Source of the DNA: Priapulus caudatus
Lineage: Eukaryota; Priapulida; Priapulimorpha; Priapulimorphida; Priapulidae
Direction of reading: 5' to 3'
DNA: 64,000 nucleotides
NCBI RefSeq assembly: GCF_000485595.1
Contig: NW_014577352.1
Location: 162,910-226,909 of the forward strand
Positions within the stretch are counted from its first letter, which is position 1, and each line of letters begins with the position of its first letter. Shown one piece after another: positions 48,226 to 64,000 of the stretch. The notes below the pieces were generated by a model. It searched no databases and had not been told where the DNA came from. It was given only the letters and a program-made list of their open reading frames with translations. The translations under genes were made by a program, and so were the position numbers.

Positions 48226-50956
48226 AGGAGAACACAGCACACTCTAGCTTAGCACACTCGCATCAATATATTGCTTAGCCACTGAGACCAGGCTCTATAA
48301 ACTACAGCTCCCCATAACGTCTTAATCACGAACTATGAGTTTAATAATTCATTAATATCTAGGATTTAGCACACTTAAATATAACAGCTCGCTTGTGGGG
48401 CAGTGGCGCTAAGCCACCCTGCTGGCTAGCTGCCTGCTCCCTCAGCAGCCCAAACATATGTCTACTACAATCCATGAATGCATATACAATGAGATAAATG
48501 CTACAACCCTCCAACTACGATACAATTAAGCAAACTTCAAACATCCACTAGGAGTCCTGTGTCGATGCAGGCCAAACATTGATTGTGCATGATGCACTCA
48601 AAATACAAAGCCACGGAACGTGCAAAAAAAATTAATGCATTTTAAATAGTTAGATCACATCGTAGTATGAATTTTTTTACAACCGTCAATAAATACAGTG
48701 ATAATGAACAACCATAACATAAACGACTACTTGCGCCTTCAAAGCTGCAGATCAGAAGCGAGGGATGCTGTGCTGCGGCAGCTTCCTCGTCTCACCGTGT
48801 CTCATCGGATAATAAAGCTCGGTAACTAGCAACCAGTATCTACCCCAGCCACGCTCCTCAACGATAGTGGTAGCTGGGAAGCTAGCAGGGCAAGGTAGGC
48901 GTGGCATGAGTGAGGCCAGACATCACACACTCTGGTGGAAGGGCCGGCAGTGCATGCAGACTGCAGAATGCAGAAACCATCATCAATCATTCTCCACCAT
49001 CCGGGATCAACGATTTAGCACGACTGGCCGGCCAGCCAACCCTCACCTCACCACAGCCGTCTTACCATGCAGAATTAAAACTATAGGCCATTTTGCATAT
49101 AAACTCTTCCTACAAACAATGGCACCAGTGTGAAATATATAAAGAACGTCTTGCACGAACGACATCCTGGCAACCCAACGTTTAACGGGCACCTGTAACT
49201 ATAAACTCGTAAGACACTTACTCACTACAACGACACAGCTGGCCACCATACATCGCGACAGCCGCCGCCGCCGCGTTCAAACCCAATCAAATTAGGCCAT
49301 ACGTTCGAGATTGCTTGTTAAACAGAAATACACTGTTTCATCATTATGCACAATGCGCAAGCACTGTGACTAACATTCGCTAGCACGAGGAAATATTGTG
49401 ACTGTCACAGTTTGATGACAAGACAGATGCGCACGTGCAGTAGCCACGTGATCACAAGCTGCGTCACAACTCCAGCCACCTCTACATCCATTATGTCAGT
49501 CTCTACTCAATTGCGCATTCTCGTAGAACCAGTAAACATTAAATAATTTACTATAAATATCACACTAAGTACCTTAACCATTAAATTAAAGAATGATAAA
49601 CAGTCTCGGTGCCTTTACTCTAGGCGTGGTCTGTCAAGTCTTCATCATTACAACATCAAAATCGTTAACGAATGTCTACCTGCATAATGCCTCAGCAGCA
49701 ACACAACACCTTTAATGGCAAATGCCGTTGAGGTCGCCACCGACCAAGCACTACCACTAATTAACAACAAACACTGTGGAATGTGACATGTATTAAAGTT
49801 CTTTTTAAAAGAATGACTAACCGGTAATCCGTGGAGATCTGTGTCAGAACTAACACTTGCTCTTCATCCTCCTACTCCTCTGCCGCTTTCTCCTACAATG
49901 AATGCTCGTGCACTCACTGAAGCATGAGCAGCCAGTGGACAATAGAACTACGATGCAACTCCCCTGAACACATTGCTCGGACTTGTGTTGATATCATGCC
50001 AAATCATGCGCGTGTGGCAGTGCGATACAGCACACCAGATCATCATAGGAGATATGATGGCTTCGTTATGCATAGCATCACACGCCACGCCGCGCAACAA
50101 CAGACACGACGTCAACTAGAAAATTTACACCCACTGTTTTTGCAATGTCAGACAGCATGGTCTCTGCTTCTACGTGCAGCCAAACACGGAAACAACGCTC
50201 CACATCTGCAATTATGTACAACAAACATACAAATCCTCTACTACAAAAGCCATAGAAAACTCCCATCAATCCTCCAAGCCGTTCGGCCATAACTGTCACC
50301 CTGAGATCACTTGCGCAAAATAAGAGGAGTGCATTTGTTCGTCCACCAGTCGATCCGTCCATCCCACAACAATAAACCTGTGCAGCAATGCAACCTCTAT
50401 AACCATCATTCTCTTCTGCTAATCACCATACTTCATTGACGCTGCGTATCCAGCCCCTCACGTTAAATTTTACGGTAAAATGACATCCTCTATGGCACCA
50501 TGTACAGTTATGAACGCTGACTATGTGTGAAACAGTAGGCAAGCGTTGCTGATGTTTCCAAGCAGTCACACACCATGTCAGTGCCCATCACCGTACCACC
50601 ACGGTTCACATGGTTTTGACACAGTCATGGCCTCAACCAGATCTATCTTGTGAATGCTATTAAGGCTATCTTTCACCTGGGGGCAAAGTCAGACTCAGCA
50701 AAGTGTCAGCAAGAGGTTGCAAAGCTGCCTCTCCCTTGATTATGCATGCTGTAGCCAATAGGGAGATGATTATTGGTGCAGAATGCGTATAAACAATTAC
50801 TAAAGGAAACTGTGCAATAACACTGTGTTAACATAACTGTGTTATCTTGTCTCCCTATGCAATGAAACTAATCTAAATATAGCCTGAGTTTTTTCTCAAC
50901 CGGGTCTCAAACGTAGAATTATTGAAATAACGTTAAATCTGAATGTCACACATAAA
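48226..50956. other. Intergenic or MEIOC 3' flank, no gene recognised
   Basis: No splice-linked open frames, TIRs or RNA genes were recognised; open frames up to about 120 codons (for example near 49924-50292) look random. Confidence 0.45.
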
Positions 50957-50958
50957 CA

Positions 50959-51010
<52 letters not shown>

Positions 51011-51012
51011 CG
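50957..51012. repeat. (CACG)n microsatellite
   Basis: Fourteen or so pure cgca tetranucleotides, 100 bp downstream (minus sense) of the MEIOC stop. Confidence 0.97.
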
Positions 51013-51111
51013 TACACACATACAGACCACGCACGAACACAAACACAAACATGCTGGCAGAACTTTACGCCATGCCACAAAAAGCCCACCAGGTCATTAC
51101 AATGTAGCGCA

Positions 51112-58313
<7,202 letters not shown>

Positions 58314-59184
58314 CTGTCAACAGTAAATCAGAGCCATGCTTATCATTCGTACACGATCACATTGATTACATTTATTACATAACAATAGCATAAACGCATG
58401 CATCGTTTTGTTCACACTCATGCAATTTATGATGAGTTGATGGTTGTGTCGACTACTGCGTATACAGTTGCTGATTATTGTCAACCCACCTGCTACTGAA
58501 ACATCGAGGCTAATAGCAATGCAAATACGTGTCATATGCACTGTACAAGCCACAAATTATGTTTCAATATTTTCCACGGGTTTTCAGTGTGTGTAATTTA
58601 CCGGCTTTTGTGGGATCACAAACCTGTTTCCAGCTGAGCCATTTGTTCTACGGGTCGATAACACAACCGGCAGAGAGAACAGCCGCGAAACTGTGCCATG
58701 TGAAATCACTGCGCAGCAACGAGCGCTACGCCACCATAGACGCTGGCTAGTGTGACAATGATTTGAAAACCGCTATCACGATTACACCACGCTTATGCAA
58801 GCTCAAATTACTTATTCCTTCACTAAATTGTTTAAGGTATTAATTACACTAACACAGTCAATAGATTTAACCAACGATTTATATTATATAACAGATACCA
58901 GCAGCATTTGGGGGAGCTCTGAATTTACACAAGTTTTATCACGGGTACACTCCTACGTGAATGAAACCAGACTTTGTAAACGCGTCTGGGTAAAAAGTAA
59001 AAAAATGTATACAATGACAATACACAATCGGAACACAATGGATGATAAATAAAATACAAGACTATGTTATACAAATCGTCAAAGTCAATAAATGTCGATG
59101 GAAATACACAATGAAAATGTGAAAAGACTAGTGATTGTATTTGTTATGGATCACCTTGACTTTACGATGTCCATGCGTTAATAT
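58314..59184. other. Region upstream of visible MEIOC exons
   Basis: No MEIOC first exon and no other gene could be recognised here. Confidence 0.4.
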
Positions 59185-59193
59185 ACTAATATG

Positions 59194-59473
59194 GGTATAT
59201 ACAGTCCTATAGACCGAAGGCCCGATAGACCGAAGGCCCGATAGACTGCAGGTTTATTCGAATACGCAGTGGCTACACGTCCGGAATCGGTCGCTTAGCC
59301 TCCAGGCTACGCATCCGGACATCCACTGATGCCGTATTCGAACGTGAATATGCCACACATTTACCGAATAAATCATATGATGCCAATATAAACCATATAT
59401 ATATGCTCTAACCCTAACCCTAACCCTTTGCAATATTCGGTCTATCGGACCTTCGGTCTATAGGGCTGCCCCC
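59194..59473. mobile_element. Inverted-repeat element with telomeric-repeat core (T3)
   Basis: Outer arms: CCTATAGACCGAAGG (59206) against CCTTCGGTCTATAGG (to 59464). An inner hairpin runs about 59256-59342 (ttcgaatacg against cgtattcgaa). CCCTAA repeat, three units, at 59406-59428. Direct repeats actaatatg flank it at 59185-59193 and 59474-59482 (9 bp exact). Confidence 0.75.
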
Positions 59474-59480
59474 ACTAATA

Positions 59481-59513
59481 TGTATATATATATATATATA
59501 TATATATTAGTAT
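59481..59513. repeat. (TA)n microsatellite
   Basis: About 14 TA units next to the right flank of element T3. Confidence 0.95.
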
Positions 59514-60280
59514 ATTAATATATGAAGGCCCGTGTTGTATATATCATACTGTCAGGATTTTGACGTACAGAGTTATATATTCTACGTACGATTTTATTTT
59601 TAACAAATACATCTACGGTTATCACAAGATAAGGAACCAGCAGCTGCTGATACGGTCTTTCTCTATCAGTCGTGTGAATAACCCAATCTACAAATATTTG
59701 ATCTTACAAGTTACAGTCAGCACTCTAGAGAGTCACCTTCACGTAACGATAGTCCGAGTATGACTAGAAACTCCCGCAAGCTCCACCCACACAGCAAATC
59801 TCTCACAGAGATGTTACGCACTTCAGTAATCACGACGGGCAAGATTTATCCGAAGATACATGGCTAGGCAACAACATACATGTAGCGCTGCTGGCTGCTT
59901 ACTAGAAGTCTTGATGCGTATCTCACAAAGCGTGTCTGGGAGCAGTGTCAGTTCGCAAAGTTCAGCGCGCATCCTGGACAGGTTTGTGAAAGTGAATGAA
60001 CTCGCTAGGTATATTGCACCCCGCACACTTGCAATGCTCGTACAATGACACTGGCCAGTCTACGCCATTAACGGCAGGTATTGAGACGGCGTGTTACGTA
60101 ATATAAACGCACAAGCGAACGGAGACGCATATATAGTCATATAGGATAGGTACCTATATAGGACTCGATTATTAACACCAGGTATAATCACTGTACATAC
60201 GATCGCACGTGTAATGTACATGTACTCATAGGCATAACGATTACATAAATGTGTGATGTGCATACATGCATCAGCATGGA
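59514..60280. other. Intergenic, no gene recognised
   Basis: No coding or RNA feature recognised; the 62-codon frame at 59860-60048 has no detectable family resemblance. Confidence 0.45.
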
Positions 60281-60287
60281 TAGTACC

Positions 60288-60332
60288 AAGAGCGTAAATA
60301 AAGAAGGCGTAACCTTCTTTATACGCTCTTGA
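60288..60332. mobile_element. CARGAG-type hairpin micro-element, 45 bp, 7-bp duplication
   Basis: CAAGAGCGTAAATAAAGAAGG at the left is mirrored by CCTTCTTTATACGCTCTTG. Identical atagtac on both sides (60281-60287 and 60333-60339). Confidence 0.83.
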
Positions 60333-60927
60333 TAGTACATACACATCATGCACGCAATCACATGAAGTGTGCATTTATGCACAGTCTCACACGTGTGTGA
60401 TAACCATGCATGTAATCAGGAATGATGTAATCAGGAGTGATGTAATCACCTGAGTTCATGTAAAGAGATAAAACTAGACAGATATATGTTAAAATAAACT
60501 CACCTACGATGCATGTATCAAAGTACAAATAATTTCTAATTTATGCAAAAAAAACTGCAAATACAATTTCACAGTTACATGTAATTAGCAAAAATGTATA
60601 AACATTCATAATTAATTATAAATGTATAATCATACATTTATGTATATTTAGCTCATCAAAGCACACATCTACTTGTACGTACACAACTACACATGCACAC
60701 GTACGACTACCATATATATGCATTTCCACAGGTACATACATGTACTCAGCAATTTGCAAGCGTCGTCAAATGCCTATTGCCGAGATCACATGCGTAGTTG
60801 CATCATGTACATGTATGCACGAAATCACGTACGTAGCGGAATCATGTGTATGCATCCCCTAAATCATACATGTAGTGACATCACGTACACTTATTTGCTA
60901 AATCACATTGTTGCATCATGTACACTG

Positions 60928-61178
60928 GCACGAAGGGTTGTTGTCATATCAGGTACTACATATATATGTACCCGAGGTAGTTTTAGGTTGTTTAGTATTA
61001 TGTTTATATTTTTATATGAGGTATGTTTAGGGTTAGGGTTAGGGTTAGAGTTAGAGTTAGAATTAGGGTTAGGGTACACTTCTGTAAGTACAAGTCTGGT
61101 ACAGGTACACTTTGTGTATACATATATGTACCTCGGGTACATATATGTAGTACCTGATACGACAACGACCCCTTCAGC
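60928..61178. mobile_element. Inverted-repeat element with telomeric-repeat core (T2)
   Basis: Arms of about 45 bp: gaagggttgttgtcatatca with aggtactacatatatatgta, against the right arm ending gacaacgaccccttc. The core 61027-61075 holds TTAGGG, TTAGAG and TTAGAA units. Exact 9-bp duplication tgtacactg at 60919-60927 and 61179-61187, as for Mutator-like elements. Confidence 0.83.
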
Positions 61179-61192
61179 TGTACACTGTGCAA

Positions 61193-62258
61193 GAATAATA
61201 CAATGTAGGCCTACTCAGAGCTCTTCGCCCACAAACGTCTAGACACTGACACGGTGACGCCAACCCACCCACCAACCTGCACGCACGCACGCACACACAC
61301 AAGCACACACAAAGACATAGATGACACAGGCTTCACGTTATTACCTAGTTTGTGTTGGTTCCTCTGAATTGAAGACTATGCCTCTCTACCACACATATGG
61401 CATGGATGATTCTAGGTGAAAATGCTAAAATTAGTCCGTGGTAGCTCCACGCTACAGGCATGCATGAAAAGTGTAGCAGTAGCACTGCACAGCATTGACA
61501 AGACCCTCTGTTGTTATTAACTGCCCCAGTCCTTGAATCGAGGCATTCACCCTCACCCAAGGTTCTACGCACTCAGCCAGGCACATGTACTGGATAGACT
61601 TGCACTCATCCATAAAGGCATACATGCAAACAGGTCCGACTAACTGCCCTCTCTGTTGGCACAGATCAGCGAACTCAAATTAGCCATGGCAATGTTGGCA
61701 GACGTGTCAGCCACCACAGAGCGATCACTTCGCCTGCACAACAGGTTTCTGAATGTTAGTACGGGTGAATATCCTGCTATTCACCTCTGCACTCCTGTCA
61801 CGCTCACGGCCACAGTATGCGCGCACGTGTACCCACGACGTGTATTACACGTGTCGCTACTAATTTCAATCTAGTCAAATTCACAATAGAAAGGTTAAGC
61901 TCACCCATATGTTATATAGCGTACATGGCATGCAATAGAGATTCCCATCTAAACACACTATATGAAATGCGGAACCTTCAGAACATTGCTGATGTTCTAA
62001 TACAGAAATGTCGGAAATGTAGTCTAAGCAGTATCCAACAATGTTACATGTAATTAATTCTTAATCATTTCCTACGCCACAGTTATCTGTGAACAGCTTC
62101 AAAATTTCTCTCTACATCACTGTGAGTGATGAGACGGTTCTAACTTCTATGCACAATTTCTGACACAGTAGCGAACCCTTGCAAATCTCTCGGGATGCCT
62201 CTGCATGGAGTTACAAAATTCTTCCCTGACTGTGATGATGAGCAATAACAATCAATAC
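61193..62258. other. Intergenic, no gene recognised
   Basis: Short CACG run near 61281 and otherwise AT-rich sequence; no gene family recognised. Confidence 0.45.
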
Positions 62259-62265
62259 ATATAAG

Positions 62266-62314
62266 CAGGAGTGTATAGTATAGACTATAATACAATCTAT
62301 ATTATACACTCCTG
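62266..62314. mobile_element. CARGAG-type hairpin micro-element, 49 bp, 7-bp duplication
   Basis: CAGGAGTGTATAGTATAGA at the left is mirrored by the right end finishing TATACACTCCTG. Identical atataag on both sides (62259-62265 and 62315-62321). Its 12-bp terminus CAGGAGTGTATA matches the element at 17728 apart from one base. Confidence 0.83.
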
Positions 62315-62321
62315 ATATAAG

Positions 62322-63278
62322 TACATATATTTTATCATACAAACCGTTGACTAGTGACCACGTTAAGTCGTTAATAGGATACTAGGTGTTAGTATTAGTA
62401 TTAATTTTAACTGTGTGAATAAACCTTGTTGCCAATTCCCAGTCAGTCATGCAACAAAAGTTCATTTGTTTTCACATTTCACCTTCAATACTCCTACCAT
62501 GCACTTCCTATACTGGCATTGTGCAAAGGGTTTTTAGTAGCTGCCACTCAAATAGTAAGGATTTTGTACATAAATTATGTATACAAATAATAACGATAAT
62601 AACAACAGTTTTAAGCCCATTCACTTGAAGATATGCTACATTTTTTTTGAATTACTGTAAAAATTTGATTAGAAAAACATCAGTAAAAACCTAGGAATGC
62701 ATGAATCAACTGCTGGAGATTCGTATGTTGCGAGGAGTGCTACCATGTAAACAAACACAGTCAGTCTCGCCATAGTTCTAATATAATATTAGATTATACT
62801 GGTGCTCCCTGTACATGTTCCAAAAAATTCAATCTATACTTCATCAAAATTTACATCCTCATGACTTATAGGATTTAACAGTATTTTCCAATTGACTATA
62901 CATATCACAAATATATCACCAGAACCATCATAAAGCACTTACAGGGTTTCTTATACATAAGAGGCACAGTGGCGCACCGCCGTTGTGAAAATGCTCCTGT
63001 ATTTATTTACCCGCCGTTGTCAAAATAGTGTCAACCCCCAAAAAAATAGATCACCACGTGCTTCTGGCATATTTAGATTGCCATGTGCATTTACTGAGTC
63101 ATGTGGTGCGGAGTCTACACTTTTCCTACAGCCTACGGCACACTTTATACTTATCCTTGAATCCATCATGCGTGTTTTTTCCCAAACCACCCCAAAGACC
63201 ATAATTAGTCATTACTTCCTTTGTCTCATTTTCCCTCAAAAGAAACCCTGACTTAGCGTGTTTACACAATACACACGC
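62322..63278. other. Intergenic, no gene recognised
   Basis: AT-rich sequence; an 88-codon frame at 62985-63251 shows no recognisable domain. Confidence 0.45.
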
Positions 63279-63957
63279 TAGACCGAATAGTTCTGTCCCA
63301 TATAACCTTTTATATATTTTGGTGAGGGTTATTGGGACAGAACGGGGTTCATTGAAATTTCGTGAGATCGCATGCAAAATGCATGCGCTGCGAATGTGGC
63401 CCGTACGCCGCTATTGGCGCGAACAAAACCCTACCGTTTCCTTCTACATGGCTTTACCTTGCTACTGATATGTGTATACATTCACTTTAATCGTTATTCA
63501 CTTCTTAAAAGATTGTTTTTCAGAAACCCGCTTCATTCCACTTTCGTAAATCACATTCGCCATTTACAAACAATCAGAGCGAGTCTATCGATCAGCCCTC
63601 CTGCAGCGCCACAGATACAAGCGAGAACCAGGCTATTGTAAGACTTGCTCTGATTGGTATGATTGTTTGGAAATGGCGAATGTGATTTACGAAGTGGAAT
63701 GAAGTGGGTTTCTGAAAAACAATCTTTTAAGAAGTGTATAACGATTGAAGAGAATGTATACACATCAGTAGCAAGGTAAAGCCATGTAGAAGGGAACGGT
63801 AGGGGTTTTTTCGCGCCAATAGCGGCGTACGGGCCGCATTCGCAGCGCATGCATTTTGCATGCGATATCTCACGAAAATTTCAATAAACCCCGTTCTGTC
63901 CCAATAACCCTCACCAAAATATAAAAAAGGTTATATGGAACAGAATTATTTGGTCTA
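63279..63957. mobile_element. 679-bp fold-back element with arms of about 315 bp
   Basis: The left arm 63279-63592 and right arm 63641-63957 are reverse complements with a few percent differences; the spacer is 48 bp. Termini TAGACCGAATAGTTCTGTCC and GGAACAGAATTATTTGGTCTA. Flanks tacacacgc (63270-63278) and tacacacac (63958-63966) agree at 8 of 9 bases. No transposase; opposed open frames in the arms mirror each other and are not taken as genes. Confidence 0.85.
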
Positions 63958-64000
63958 TACACACACATGAATGCACATAAGTACACACACAATTCAACTT

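Noticed and set aside
63372-63850. Opposed 89- and 99-codon frames as a gene pair
   Set aside because: They are mirror images of the same arm sequence in the fold-back element.

Overview
The window is nuclear DNA from an animal, probably a marine invertebrate; phylum and species cannot be named from the sequence alone. Evidence: GT-AG introns throughout, metazoan domain combinations (MENTAL plus START in one protein, a MEIOC-type meiotic protein, a SAGA deubiquitinase subunit with SGF11 and SCA7 zinc fingers), TTAGGG-type telomeric motifs, and dense MITEs and minisatellites. Two runs of N (22616-22640 and 36902-36939) and strongly uneven sequence quality point to a draft long-read assembly.

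Five protein genes are supported, with exons traced through matching splice phases. (1) The 3' end of the PP2A scaffold subunit A gene (+, 414-1438). (2) ATXN7L3/SGF11 (+, 9484-13259, 11 exons, 367 aa). (3) STARD3 (-, 34599 to 16507, 13 coding exons, about 444 aa), an endosomal sterol-transfer protein. (4) UBXN4 (+, 37707-42091, 12 exons, 488 aa), an ER-membrane p97 cofactor; its start lies head-to-head with the 5' exons of STARD3. (5) MEIOC (-, 58313 to 51112, 13 exons, N-terminal exon not found), convergent with UBXN4. The five genes do not form one pathway.

Most of the rest is repetitive. 3750-8270 is a satellite array of long (about 540-590 bp) and short (392 bp) units. 17459-32144 holds the STARD3 START-domain introns in three partly scrambled copies; copy 2 and most of copy 3 are full of small indels and are most simply read as redundant, poorly polished assembly inserted into the gene. 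The remaining intergenic space carries many small inverted-repeat elements, several with clear target-site duplications: hAT-like (8 bp), Mutator-like (9 bp), Kolobok-like (TTAA), and a set of 39-115 bp hairpin elements with CARGAG-type ends and 7-bp duplications.

The most novel-looking signals are the CARGAG hairpin micro-elements (five loci) and three inverted-repeat elements whose cores hold interstitial telomeric repeats, two of them flanked by exact 9-bp direct repeats. The largest structure is a 679-bp fold-back element at the right edge. No CRISPR array, rRNA or tRNA was recognised.
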